From contig NZ_CP036348.1 of assembly GCF_007753095.1 (NCBI RefSeq), positions 4,563,311 to 4,627,310 on the forward strand: a DNA stretch of 64,000 bases, given 5' to 3'. Numbering within the stretch: the first letter of the stretch is position 1; the number at the start of each line of letters is the position of its first letter. This DNA comes from Rosistilla carotiformis (GTDB lineage Bacteria > Planctomycetota > Planctomycetia > Pirellulales > Pirellulaceae). The position numbers were made by a program, and so were the translations under genes. Of the stretch, positions 1 through 9,900 are shown piece by piece. The notes beneath the pieces were generated by a model. That model was not told where the DNA came from and made no database searches. It saw only the letters and a list, made by a program, of their open reading frames with translations.

Positions 1-669
1 CCAACGGTTCACCGATTCCGGCTTATCCGCGGCCAACACTTCGCCAAACGCAAGCGTCTGAGCCGTACCATCGGTGATGTCCGACATGCTGTAGGTCGAC
101 AGGTAATTGAAGACGCCGGTGTTGCCATGCTTCAACGAAACTTGATCGGTTCCCGATCCAGGACCGCGCCGGCCATGAACGAACACATAATTTCCGGTTG
201 CCGTGCCGTTGTAGATCGGGGCGGCGATTTCGCTGGGGCAGACGAAGACCGGCGGCCGCTGCTTCATCGCCGCATCGACCTGGGGCGTGCGCCAATCGGC
301 GGGGCCTCCCGATGGCTCCAACCCACCCGCTTGGAAGCCGCCAAACTGATCGTAGAGAGTATTCAGTTCCATGAATGGCAGCAGCATCACCAATCCGCTG
401 GTCCCCGGCTTATCCATCCATGTTTTCCCAGTACACGGCCCTCCGGTCCAACCATCGCAACTCATCCGCCCCGGCGGAAAGACTTGAAAGGTGTCGTGGT
501 AATTGTGAAGCGCAATCCCCAACTGCTTCAGATTGTTGGAACACTCCATCCGCCGCGCCGCTTCCCGCGCTGCTTGGACCGCTGGCAGCAGCAGCCCTAC
601 CAAGATTCCGATGATCGCGATCACTACTAGCAATTCCACCAGCGTGAAGCCTTTACTTCGCCTGTTCAT
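1..669 (-). CDS. DUF1559 domain prepilin-like protein, C-terminus cut by window edge
   Basis: The first 223 codons are visible; the C-terminal part lies beyond the left edge. The N-terminus has a type IV prepilin-like signal ([20 protein letters not shown]) at about residues 7-26. It is followed by the DUF1559 segment [19 protein letters not shown] and an [13 protein letters not shown] stretch. DUF1559 proteins are greatly expanded in planctomycetes; they resemble pseudopilins and are probably membrane anchored with a periplasmic globular domain. Individual functions are unknown. The ATG at 669 has a GGGAGC Shine-Dalgarno about 6 nt upstream. No pilus genes adjoin it; the Tad core lies 43 kb away. 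Family assignment is firm and role is unknown. Confidence 0.93.
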   Translation of the reverse strand, partial: MNRRSKGFTLVELLVVIAIIGILVGLLLPAVQAAREAARRMECSNNLKQLGIALHNYHDTFQVFPPGRMSCDGWTGGPCTGKTWMDKPGTSGLVMLLPFMELNTLYDQFGGFQAGGLEPSGGPADWRTPQVDAAMKQRPPVFVCPSEIAAPIYNGTATGNYVFVHGRRGPGSGTDQVSLKHGNTGVFNYLSTYSMSDITDGTAQTLAFGEVLAADKPESVNRW

Positions 670-839
670 AACTGCGCTCCCTAAAGGATTCCGAATATGA
701 GAATGCCTCTATGGTACCCAAGTCACCCCAAGGGGTCCATAAAGGCCTTCGGTGCGCAATACGCAAATTCTCGCAGCCCCTGCGATGCGTTGAAGACATC
801 GTCAAAGCGGGTTCGATGTGCGTGATGCCTCCGGCGCGA

Positions 840-2189
840 TCAGTTTCCGTCGCGTGCCAGGAAGTCGGGCCAGACGACCTCGTTCAGCTTTTCGTCAGCC
901 AAATCGATCGTTTCGTTGACGTTCAGGTTCCCTTTGGTGATGTGCGCCCCGTTGAGCGCATAGAATCCGGGAAGCGATGTCACGATCGGCGGCAGCTTTT
1001 GAGAGTAGTCGATTGTGGGAAGGGCCATCACGTATTTGGCCCGGCTGATCTGAAACGCTTGCACCTGATCGCGGCTGAAATGGGGATACATCTTTTCTAG
1101 CGTCGCGAGAAACCGTTCTTGGATCACCGCGTCGGGTTCCTGCAGTCCCGGATCGCTATCGGGCAAATACTTCGGTAGATAGACCAACGCCCGCCCGCCA
1201 AGCTCCTCGCGGTCGACGATCGTCGACATCTCGATCACCGCCGTCAGCGGAACCCAATCATCGGTGATGTTGGTGACATAATAAGGACTGATCGATTCGG
1301 TCAGCAGCATCGAAGCGCAAACGACTCCGATGTACTCGACGCCCCGCAAACGATCGTGTTCGTCTTTCGTAAGCTCGGGGCAGTGCTGGCTGATGATTGG
1401 CGAAGGGATCGTGCTAATCACGTTGTCGAACGTTTCGATCCGGCCTTCGCCAAAATCGACGGTTAATCCGCCCGCCTCACACCGGGTGATCGATAGAACC
1501 CCATGGCTGCTCAACAAACGCACGCCATTGCCGCGCAACGTCTCGACAAACCTGTCGATGATCCGCGCGTAACCGCCCGGGACATACCCAAACATCTCGG
1601 TTTTGATCCCACTGCGACGTGCTTTGTACATCCGCGAGATGTAAGACCAGATGAACGCGGCGGACGCTTTCTGATAGGTCTCCCCCAACTTGGCCCGCAA
1701 CAACGGCAGCCAGATCTTTTCAAAGGTCCCACGGCCGCTGAGTCGTTTCAGAAAATCGGCGACGTGAATCTGTTCCAGTCGCCGCCAGTTGCGCAGCTTG
1801 GACGTGTAGAAGATCGTGCCTCCGAGCCGCAGTTTTTCGATCAGCGTCAGCGGTGGGAAGTTCAGGAATTCCCAAGAATTCGACATCGAATACAGTCGGC
1901 CACCGCTGAAGAAACCGGTCCTGGTCGTCACCCAACGGATCTCGTGTTCCAGATCCAGTTCTTTCAACAGCCCGCGCAAATGCGAATCCGACAGCAGCGT
2001 CACATGATAGAACCGATCCCAGACGACATCGCCCAATGCCCATGCGGAGGTCAATCCGCCAAAGCTGGGGGCAGCCTCACAAACGCTGACCTCTTGGCCG
2101 CGCTGCGATAAGCGATGCGCCAGCGTCAACCCCGCCATCCCGCCACCAACGACAAGCCACTTCGATTTTCCAGGAGCGTTCAGGGACAT
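840..2189 (-). CDS. FAD-dependent amine-oxidase-like oxidoreductase
   Basis: About 449 residues. The N-terminal Rossmann motif WLVVGGGMAGLTLAHRL binds the ADP part of FAD, followed by an acidic residue ending beta-strand 2 (VCEAAPSFGGLTS). The C-terminal segment YALNGAHITKGNLNVNETI looks like the second FAD-contacting motif of this family. Overall it resembles the protoporphyrinogen oxidase/UDP-galactopyranose mutase/amine oxidase superfamily; planctomycete relatives often sit near polysaccharide or carotenoid genes, but no such neighbour is present here. An upstream GTG at 2222 and ATG at 2192 are also possible. I chose the second of two adjacent ATGs because the GAGG upstream is then better spaced. 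It follows the HEAT-repeat gene by about 65 nt on the same strand and may be co-transcribed. Substrate unknown. Confidence 0.85.
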   Translation of the reverse strand: MSLNAPGKSKWLVVGGGMAGLTLAHRLSQRGQEVSVCEAAPSFGGLTSAWALGDVVWDRFYHVTLLSDSHLRGLLKELDLEHEIRWVTTRTGFFSGGRLYSMSNSWEFLNFPPLTLIEKLRLGGTIFYTSKLRNWRRLEQIHVADFLKRLSGRGTFEKIWLPLLRAKLGETYQKASAAFIWSYISRMYKARRSGIKTEMFGYVPGGYARIIDRFVETLRGNGVRLLSSHGVLSITRCEAGGLTVDFGEGRIETFDNVISTIPSPIISQHCPELTKDEHDRLRGVEYIGVVCASMLLTESISPYYVTNITDDWVPLTAVIEMSTIVDREELGGRALVYLPKYLPDSDPGLQEPDAVIQERFLATLEKMYPHFSRDQVQAFQISRAKYVMALPTIDYSQKLPPIVTSLPGFYALNGAHITKGNLNVNETIDLADEKLNEVVWPDFLARDGN

Positions 2190-2255
2190 CATGCCTCGAT
2201 CCATACAGCCCGCGTGCGCCACGGATGGGGCCGGCGGACGGGCAATCCAATAGGG

Positions 2256-3539
2256 CTAAGGTTTCGCAAGCCGATCGGCCAGATACTTTGCGGGTTTTGC
2301 TCGCAATTCATCGCCATCGCCGGGAAAACCTAACGATGCGGTGAAGAAGACCACCGTCGCGTGTTCGCGTGGATTCAGATAGCCCGCTTCACGTAAATCG
2401 CCCCCCAACAATTTGATCGAAACGGCAACGGCAATGTCACGGACATGCACCGCGATCGGGTCGCGAGTATCGTCGGGCTGATCGGCACCGATCGGCATCC
2501 GCCGAGCATCGATCGTCAGCGGTTGCAATCTTGGCAGATCGCTGGGGTCACCATATTTGGCGACCACCAACAACGCTTGTTCCAACGATTCGCTGTATTT
2601 CGGGTCGACGGTCTCTTCGCCTGATAGATCGGTTCCGGTCGCGATAAAATCCGCGATCACTTCCCGCGCCAAATCGACCGCTTCGGGGATTCGGTGTTGC
2701 AGGGCAAAATACATCGCCTGGGGCTGATACGAAACGCTTGCCCGGCGCATCCAAAAACCAACCAGCTTCTGATAGACCGGAGCCAACATCGCATCCTTTA
2801 ATGTCTGGCTGGTGACCTGGCTGTTCATGATCCGCACCAACACGCGTTCCACCCCCGGTGGGATCGGCGCCGATCGATCGCCACAGGTCAACAGAAGCGC
2901 CACCGCATCGCCGCGTTCGGGGGGCAGAAACTCCAGCATCATCCGACGGACGACCAAGTCGGCTGCTTTGTTCGCCGCCACCATCCGCGGTCCCGGTCCT
3001 TTCTCCAGTTCAACCATCAGTTCGCGGTGGGATCGCGCCGCGTCGACGAACAGTTCTCGCGAGGCTTTGCTGTCGCCGATCAAACGGCGGGCGTAGTCCC
3101 AGCCGTCCATCTCATCGCTGCCCCCGGACAGGAACGCGGTGACAGCCGATTCAAAATCGTTGTTGCTCAATCGCGACATCAGGATCCGAATTCGCAACTG
3201 GACCTCGGGGTCGGGCGTGTCCGCCGCGGCGGCCAACATGGGAATCACGGGTTCGCCAATTTCGATTAACGCTGCCCCGGCCTCTTCACGGGTCGCAAAC
3301 TTCGACGAGGACAAGTCGGCGATCAGTTCGTCGATCCGTTGCCGGTCGGCCGCGGTCAGGACAACCGGCGGCTTGGCAGTGGGTTGGGTCTCGTTGCCGA
3401 TTGCATCGTCGGAAGCTTCCGCTGGCGTGGCGGCCGGATTCACCGCGGGCTGAGCGGTGGCGACCGCCGCTGGCAAACAACACAGCACCAGCAACCATCG
3501 ATGCAGTGAAAGCGAATGGAAGATTTCGCGAGTATTCAA
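2256..3539 (-). CDS. Secreted HEAT-repeat-like protein
   Basis: About 427 residues. A hydrophobic signal (RWLLVLCCLPAAVATAQ) suggests export; the Cys pair near the end of the hydrophobic stretch could also suit a lipoprotein, but no clean lipobox is seen. The mature part begins with a proline/alanine-rich linker. It is followed by RQRIDELIADLSSSKFATRE and EAGAALIEIGEPVIPMLAAA, the helical HEAT/armadillo-like pattern common in planctomycete exported proteins. The remainder is helical without a recognised catalytic motif. No ATG fits; a TTG at 3539 has GAGG 9 nt upstream and is a better start than the TTG at 3554. Probably a scaffold or protein-binding component. It may form an operon with the following oxidoreductase. 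Function not known. Confidence 0.8.
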   Translation of the reverse strand: MNTREIFHSLSLHRWLLVLCCLPAAVATAQPAVNPAATPAEASDDAIGNETQPTAKPPVVLTAADRQRIDELIADLSSSKFATREEAGAALIEIGEPVIPMLAAAADTPDPEVQLRIRILMSRLSNNDFESAVTAFLSGGSDEMDGWDYARRLIGDSKASRELFVDAARSHRELMVELEKGPGPRMVAANKAADLVVRRMMLEFLPPERGDAVALLLTCGDRSAPIPPGVERVLVRIMNSQVTSQTLKDAMLAPVYQKLVGFWMRRASVSYQPQAMYFALQHRIPEAVDLAREVIADFIATGTDLSGEETVDPKYSESLEQALLVVAKYGDPSDLPRLQPLTIDARRMPIGADQPDDTRDPIAVHVRDIAVAVSIKLLGGDLREAGYLNPREHATVVFFTASLGFPGDGDELRAKPAKYLADRLAKP

Positions 3540-3829
3540 TGAAGCAGGCCTCAATCGGGGGTGCTTTAAATTCGACGGTTTCGAAGGATCCGATGCACGA
3601 ACGCTTGGATCCGATGGTGGCCGCGATCACGTCGCCGGTCGCGAGCCACTTCCCAAACTTACGCATTGGACCAACAAAAATCAAAATCCGGACACAGGGG
3701 ACGCCCCTTTTGACCGTTCCCCCATGGAGGCCTGGGGTTGGCCAGTGGCAAGCTGCGTCAACTTTACCAGTTAATCTTAGCACGGGAAGCGTCAGCCGCA
3801 GAGATTCGGTAAAGCCGCGACGCGAAGGG

Positions 3830-3858
3830 TTGCCGTCGACCGGGGACGTGGCTAGATT
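3830..3858 (+). promoter_or_regulatory. Candidate promoter for the PLP enzyme leader
   Basis: TTGCCG and TAGATT are separated by 17 nt, each matching four of six consensus bases. This would start a leader of roughly 220 nt that contains the terminator at 3968-4003. Prediction by eye only. Confidence 0.3.
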
Positions 3859-3967
3859 GAGAGGGTACAGGGATTTGCGGCCGCTTGCAGCCTTCACTGC
3901 TAAACAGCCACTCGAATGCTTGGTAAATCGTTCACGGTTTGCCCCCGATAGCCGTCGAGTTTCGCAC

Positions 3968-4003
3968 AGCCGCATCCCCCTGCATGGGACGAGCGGCTTT
4001 TTT
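3968..4003 (+). terminator. Intrinsic terminator or attenuator upstream of the trans-sulfuration gene
   Basis: The arms AGCCGC (3968-3973) and GCGGCT (3993-3998) pair, with an inner TCCC/GGGA pairing, and are followed by six T residues (3998-4003). The T run is on the + side, so it acts on transcription heading into the gene at 4089, 85 nt downstream. No complete gene precedes it on this strand, so it is either an attenuator or the end of a small RNA. Confidence 0.6.
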
Positions 4004-4088
4004 CGTAGACTGATTTTGAGATGCACCGACTGCGGCTTGCCGCTCGCCAGCGGTTCAAAACACGCGTTACGGAAAGCGATACCTCAGC

Positions 4089-5309
4089 ATGGCTACCGAC
4101 ACAGTGGAACAAAACAGCGCAAAGCAGGAACAGTCGAAACATCAGGGCATGAGCACCAAGAGTGTTCACGCAGGCGAAGACCGGCAAAAACCGGGGGACG
4201 CGATTGCCGATCCGATCTTCTGTTCATCGACCTTCACATTCCGAACCACCGACGACGTGATCGATTACTGTGAAGGCCGCAGCGACCGCGAGGAATACGG
4301 TCGTTACGGAAACCCCAATGAACGCAGTGTCGAACGCAAGTTGGCGGCGCTCGATTGTGGCGAAGCGGCAATCGTCTACGGCAGCGGGATGGCGGCGATC
4401 GTCGGCCTGTTGATGGCAAAATTGAACGCCGGCGACGAGATCGTCTTCTTCGATCAATGTTACCACCGCAGCCGCGAATTCTGCAGCAAGCATCTGGCCC
4501 GTTTTGGCGTCGTCACACGGCAAGTGCCGACGGGCGATTACGACGCGATGGAAGCGGCGATCAACGAAAACACGCGGATGCTGGTCAGCGAATCGCCGAC
4601 CAACCCTCACTTGACCTGCATCGATCTGGAACAATTCGTGGCGTTGGGCAAGGCGCACGAAGTGGAAACGCTGATCGACGCGACACTGGCCACTCCGTAC
4701 AACATCCAACCGCTGGAATATGGCGTCGATTACGTCCTCCATTCGGCGACCAAATATTTGGGTGGGCACAACGACCTGTTGGCGGGCGTGATCGTGGGCG
4801 GTGCCGAAGCGTTGGAACCGGTTCGCAATTTGCGAGGCATCATGGGTGCGGTGAACTCTCCGCACAACATGTATCTGTTGGAACGTGGACTGAAGACCTT
4901 CGAACTTCGCATGCAACGGCACAACGCCAACGGTCAAGCGATCGCGGAATTCCTGGAATCGCATCCGCGCGTCGAACGCGTTTATTACCCCGGTCTGAAG
5001 TCGCATCCGACTCACGAGATCGCAGCCCAGACGATGCGTGGCTTCGGTGGCTTGGTGACCTTTACGATCAAGGGCGCCGACATGCGTCAAACGGCCAACA
5101 TCGTCGATGCGGCACGAATTCCGCGGATCGCACCGAGTCTGGGTGGAGTCGAATCGCTGATCGAACAACCGTTGGTCATGAGTTATTACAAGTGCACGCC
5201 AGAGCAGCGGGCATCGTATGGCATCGCCGACAACATGATCCGCATGTCGTGCGGGATCGAAAACACCGAGGATTTGATCGCGGATCTGGAACAAGCGCTC
5301 CAAGCGTAG
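4089..5309 (+). CDS. Cys/Met metabolism PLP-dependent enzyme (cystathionine gamma-synthase-like)
   Basis: 406 residues, the usual size for the trans-sulfuration family, which includes cystathionine gamma-synthase, gamma/beta-lyases and O-acylhomoserine sulfhydrylase. Landmarks are RYGNPN near residues 72-77, the GSGMAAI phosphate-binding region near 98-104, and the Schiff-base lysine K222 in HSATKYLGGHND. Near the C-terminus are SLGGVESLIEQP and a final small domain. These define a fold type I PLP enzyme acting on sulfur amino acids in the cytoplasm. Residue patterns do not let me separate synthase from lyase or sulfhydrylase. A second in-frame ATG at 4149 (MSTKSVHAGE) is closer to where family members usually begin, so the first 20 residues may not be translated. 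The gene may be controlled by its leader and is followed by a strong terminator at 5339-5367. Confidence 0.92.
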   Translation: MATDTVEQNSAKQEQSKHQGMSTKSVHAGEDRQKPGDAIADPIFCSSTFTFRTTDDVIDYCEGRSDREEYGRYGNPNERSVERKLAALDCGEAAIVYGSGMAAIVGLLMAKLNAGDEIVFFDQCYHRSREFCSKHLARFGVVTRQVPTGDYDAMEAAINENTRMLVSESPTNPHLTCIDLEQFVALGKAHEVETLIDATLATPYNIQPLEYGVDYVLHSATKYLGGHNDLLAGVIVGGAEALEPVRNLRGIMGAVNSPHNMYLLERGLKTFELRMQRHNANGQAIAEFLESHPRVERVYYPGLKSHPTHEIAAQTMRGFGGLVTFTIKGADMRQTANIVDAARIPRIAPSLGGVESLIEQPLVMSYYKCTPEQRASYGIADNMIRMSCGIENTEDLIADLEQALQA

Positions 5310-5338
5310 CCACAGCGGCCGATCGAAGTCCAGCAACC

Positions 5339-5367
5339 AAAGGCCAGGCTGCCCCGCCTGGCCTTTT
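5339..5367 (+). terminator. Intrinsic terminator after the trans-sulfuration gene
   Basis: A perfect 9-bp stem, AGGCCAGGC (5341-5349) with GCCTGGCCT (5356-5364), has a 6-nt loop and ends in TTTT, with AAA on the other side. It lies 30 nt after the stop at 5309 and separates this gene from glutamine synthetase. Confidence 0.85.
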
Positions 5368-5475
5368 CCATTTCCATCGAAGTCATTCCGACTCCCGACG
5401 CGGGGGCAAAGATGCTACAACGATAGGGAAACGAATTCACAACGAGGCAGTTACCTGCATGCCCGGAGCAAACTG

Positions 5476-6900
5476 ATGGCGAGCGTAAAGACCCCGCAAG
5501 ACGTGTTGTCGATGTGTCGACAACACGATGTCAAAGCGGTCGACTTTCGATTTACCGACTTTCTGGGCGTATGGCATCATAAGACGGTTCCCGTTTCCGA
5601 ACTCAACGAAGATCTATTCGAAGATGGCACGGGCTTTGATGGATCGAGCCTACACGGCTGGCAATCGGTCCATGAGAGCGACATGCTTTTGGTACCACAG
5701 CCAGAAACCGCGTTCCTGGATCCGTTTAATGATTTGCAGACCTTGAATCTGATCTGCAATGTGCAAGATCCGATCACGGCCGACGCGTACCCTCGCGATC
5801 CGCGATACATTGCCCGCAAAGCGGCCGGCTACCTCACATCGACCGGAATCGCCGACACCGCGTACATTGGTGCCGAAGCGGAATTTTTTGTCCTCGACGA
5901 CGTGCGGTTTGACCTGACGCCACAAGGATCGTTTTACAGCATCGACAGCATCGAAGCCCCCTGGAATCGCGGGCGTCAGGAATCGCCCAACCTGGGACAC
6001 AAGATGCGTTCGCAAGCGGGCTATTTCCCCTGCCCGCCAGCGGATCAATTGTTCGACCTTCGCAACGAAATCATGCAGACATTGATCGAGATCGGATTGA
6101 ATGTCGAGTGCCATCACCATGAAGTGGGCGCGGCCGGTCAATGCGAAATCGATCTGCGGTTCGATCAATTGATCCGCACCGCCGACATGATGATGATGTA
6201 CAAATACGTTGTGAAAAACGTGGCTCGGCGGCACGGAAAAACGGCCACCTTCATGCCCAAACCGATCGCTGGCGAATTCGGCTCGGGGATGCACACCCAC
6301 CTGTCGCTTTGGAAGGACGGAGATCCGTTGTTCGCCGGTTCGGGCTATGCTGGCCTCAGCGATCTCGCGGTCCATGCGATTGGCGGCATCCTGCACCACG
6401 CCCCCGCGTTGCTCGCCTTTACCAATCCGACGACCAACAGTTATCGGCGTTTGCTTCCCGGATACGAGGCTCCCGTCCACTTGGCTTACGGGCGCCGCAA
6501 CCGATCGGTCGCCTGCCGGGTGCCGATGTACAGCCCCAACCCCAAGGCGAAGCGGCTCGAATTCCGCTGTCCCGACCCCAGCAGCAATCCTTACCTCGCG
6601 TTCTCCGCGATCGTCATGGCAATGATCGACGGTATCTCCAATCGGATCAGCCCCGGCGAACCGATGGACAAAGATCTGTTCAAGGTCCCCGCCGACGAAT
6701 TGGCCGGGCTGCGTACGACGCCGGCTTCGTTGGACGAAGCCTTGCGAGCGCTCGAAGAGGACAATGATTTCTTACGCGTCGGAGACGTCTTTAGCGAAGA
6801 TGTGATCAGTAGTTGGATTCGGACGAAGCGTGAGTTGGAGATCCTTCCGACACGCTCGCAACCCACGCCGCTGGAATACTGCCTGTACTTCGACGTCTAA
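5476..6900 (+). CDS. glnA: Glutamine synthetase, type I
   Basis: 474 residues, matching GlnA (about 470). It makes glutamine from glutamate, ammonia and ATP as a cytoplasmic dodecamer. Visible family signatures are the beta-grasp N-terminus with FTDFLGVWHH, DGSSLHGWQ near 55-63, the metal-binding EAEFFVLDD, the ATP/glutamate site KPIAGEFGSGMHTHLSLW, NSYRRLLPGYEAPV, and the C-terminal RCPDPSSNPYLAFSA. The region equivalent to the adenylylation loop reads MDKDLFKVP: F402 (codon 6679-6681) stands where gamma/beta-type enzymes have the modified tyrosine. GlnE-type adenylylation should therefore not act at this site. The ATG at 5476 has GGAGC about 7 nt upstream. The gene appears monocistronic, with no ntrB, ntrC or glnB next to it. 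Confidence 0.97.
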   Translation: MASVKTPQDVLSMCRQHDVKAVDFRFTDFLGVWHHKTVPVSELNEDLFEDGTGFDGSSLHGWQSVHESDMLLVPQPETAFLDPFNDLQTLNLICNVQDPITADAYPRDPRYIARKAAGYLTSTGIADTAYIGAEAEFFVLDDVRFDLTPQGSFYSIDSIEAPWNRGRQESPNLGHKMRSQAGYFPCPPADQLFDLRNEIMQTLIEIGLNVECHHHEVGAAGQCEIDLRFDQLIRTADMMMMYKYVVKNVARRHGKTATFMPKPIAGEFGSGMHTHLSLWKDGDPLFAGSGYAGLSDLAVHAIGGILHHAPALLAFTNPTTNSYRRLLPGYEAPVHLAYGRRNRSVACRVPMYSPNPKAKRLEFRCPDPSSNPYLAFSAIVMAMIDGISNRISPGEPMDKDLFKVPADELAGLRTTPASLDEALRALEEDNDFLRVGDVFSEDVISSWIRTKRELEILPTRSQPTPLEYCLYFDV

Positions 6901-6961
6901 GTGTTCACACGTCTGTGATGCATGGCGATGCGGTTCCACAAAGGTTGCGGCGATCATTCGC

Positions 6962-9900
6962 TTAGAGCAACCATTGTGCAAAGGCTTCCTCCAACGGATC
7001 GCTCTGGGTCGAAGCCTTTTGCGTAGACTCCGAGTCCGTGGGAGGTGGCGTCCGATCGATCCGCTGCCTCGAAGCGGGACTGCCAAAGTCGCTGATGCGC
7101 TCGACCGAGGATTCCTGCAGACGTGATTCGGTTTCGAGCGTTGCATCTTCGACAATCGCAGAAACGGATACTTGAATCGGCGGCACGTCCTGCGGAAATT
7201 CACCGGAACCTGCGGTTCGCCTGGCGACATAGTTGATCACGCGAAGCGCGTCGATCGGGGTCAATAGCGTGTCGCGGTTGGTATCGTAAAACCGCCCCGG
7301 AAAATCGGGCCCCAGGTCAACCGCCGAAACCAGCCCCGACAAACCGACCATCAGGTCTTTGCGGTGCAATTGATTCAGAATTTGCAAGACGTCAATCGCC
7401 GTGACCTCGCCACTGTTGTTGACGTCTAAGTGTTGCAAAGGATTGGTCCAGTCGCCGTATCCGGTAATCCGCAGCGTGACGCCATCGAGGGTTAACACGT
7501 GGAAGAATTCTTCGCCTTCGGATTCGAAACGCGTCACCTTCCAATCCCCTAGGAACGAGGGCGCATCCTTCGGGTCCAATCGCAGGGTCAATCGGTTTTC
7601 CGACGCCGTCACCTCAGCTATCGCTGCGGCATCCAAAACAATCGCGTCGGAACCTTCGCCAATCATGCTGATGGATTCGACATCTGAAAACCATTGCGAT
7701 TGTGTTCGCAGATCGATCGATTGGTTGTCATCGGGCCAAACAATCGCATCATTGCCATCCCCCGCATTGAAGCCAACGTTCAAGGTGGCCGATCCCAGAT
7801 CGCCATAGCTCAGCGTGTCGTCTCCACGCGTCGCATCGACCCGCACTCCCAACAGCAGACTGTGGTCCGCCGAGAATAGAACGCGTTCGTTCTGCGTGAC
7901 GACGATCAAGTCTTCGTCGCGATGAATCGACGTCTCTCCCGTTTCCGTCTGGATCCCCACCTGAGCCCCCGCGTCGCCATCGACCAACATAACTTGGTAA
8001 TCTTCGACCTCTCCATCATCCGCCGCTCCGAAACTGGCCAATCCCCCAGCGGAACTGAATCGAAAACGGCCGAAGGTCCGACCAGGATCCGCACCTGCAG
8101 GGATGCTGATCGGAACGATGTTGTCCCCCGCCTGCAGCGTGAGCGACACTGCGATTTGTTCTGCCGGATCGGTCCAATCGTCATCGTGGTTGAAGTCGAT
8201 CCACGCATCCAACTTGCCCGCGCCCGACGCGTTCACGCGGAGACTGGAGGTCGATCCAAAGCTTTCCGAAACGACGATGTCCGTCAGAAAGACAACTCCG
8301 TCATCCGCATCGTCGGCGTCTGCATCGTTGCTAGGCCGACCATCGCGTTCCAAGGTGGGTGCGGAGCCTAAGAAGAGGTCGCTGCCAGTATGCCGTGCCC
8401 CGTTGCTTTGGAGCGTTGTGGGATAGTCGGCGGGCGCGTCGCCGAAATCGATTTCGGGAGGCGGAAGTTCATCATCGAAATTGGTGAGCACCACCTCGTT
8501 GCCCCTCCCACCATAGGCCTCGTCGTTGGAAACGCTTGGCCCCAATTGAACCGTGACCGTGGTGTCGCCATCCAAGACAGTATCGTCGACGCCGCTAACC
8601 GTCACCGTCTGCGGGGTCAACGCGTTTGCCGGCGTAAAGGTGATCGACGACTCGCTGACCGACGCTTCGGATGGATCGGACGAAGTGATGGGGATGACGA
8701 CGTTCGCAAACGGGATCGTGCTGAGCACAATCGAGATCTCAAACGAGCCTCCCGATTCGCTGGTGGTCGGACTCGCCGGCGCGGCCACCAGGACCTCTGC
8801 GGTATCGTCGTCCAAATTGGTGACTGCGATATCGGGGACGTCGATACTCTGATACTTAGAATCGTCGGTAGACGGTACCGTGACGATCGTCAACAAAACG
8901 TCGCCGTCATCGAAATCGTCGTTCAGACCGGTGACGGTTACCGAAATCGGTTCCGTTCCGTTAGCGGGAGTAAACACGATCGACGAATTGGAGAGGCTCG
9001 CTTCGGACGAATCGCTGACCGACAAGTTTAAAGTGACCGGACTAACCGGAACGGTGTCCAGGGCAACGCGAAACGTCGCGGTCTGGGTGCCCGATTCGTT
9101 GACGACCAAATTCTCCGTACCAACAAGAGAAATGCCCGCAACGTCAACATCGCGGTTGATTCCGGTGACGTCGGCGGCGGCTAACCCGCTGTAGCCAGCA
9201 TCGCTGCTGATCGCCGCGTGGGTGATAATCGTAAACGCCGCGTCGTCATCGTCGACCCGATCGGGGCGTCCCGTGACGGTGACGGTTTGCGGCGTGTTCC
9301 AATTGGCGGTGTTAAAGGTCAATGAATTCGCCGAGAGCGTGGCTTCATTGGGATCGGATGAAACCAAGGGAATCGTCACGGTTGCCGTGGGTTGAGAATC
9401 CAACACGACGGTAAAGGTGTCGGTGCCACCGTCTTCGGTCGTCGTGAGCCCCGATGTCTTGGAGAGCCGGATTCCCGTTCCGTCGTCATCGAGGTTCCGC
9501 ACCACGACATCGTCGGGATCGATGCCGTGGTAAAACGGATCGTTGCTGACAATCGGCGCCGTAATGATCGAATACTCGGCGTCCCCGTCGTCGATCAAAT
9601 CGTTGACGCCCGATACCGTAATCGTTCGTGGCGTGGTGGCGTTAGCGGGAGTCAGCGTGATCTGCTGTGGCGAAACGGTCCCTTCGCTGGTGTCCGAACT
9701 GGAGAGGGCGATCACGACGTCGGCCAACGGCAGCGCCCCCAACGCAATCGTGAAGGTTTGCGATGAGCCATCTTCACGCGTCTGCAGTCCGGCTACCGGA
9801 GTGACGATGACGCTGGGATGATCGACGATCGTACCAAAGGCCATTCCGAATCGATCGTCCCCTGCCACATTGGGATCATCGTCGAGATCGATCAACACCT

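Larger units (their letters stand above)
3540..4088. other. Divergent intergenic region with candidate leader of the trans-sulfuration gene
   Basis: This 549-base gap separates the outward-facing HEAT gene and the PLP enzyme gene. Reading frames that cross it are shadows without ribosome binding sites. It holds a plausible sigma-70-like promoter at 3830-3858 and an intrinsic terminator at 3968-4003 that faces the PLP enzyme gene, listed separately. I do not recognise a known riboswitch in it. Confidence 0.5.

Noticed and set aside
4224..5336. A 370-codon minus-strand frame opposite the trans-sulfuration gene
   Set aside because: Shadow of the PLP enzyme gene, which has all family motifs.
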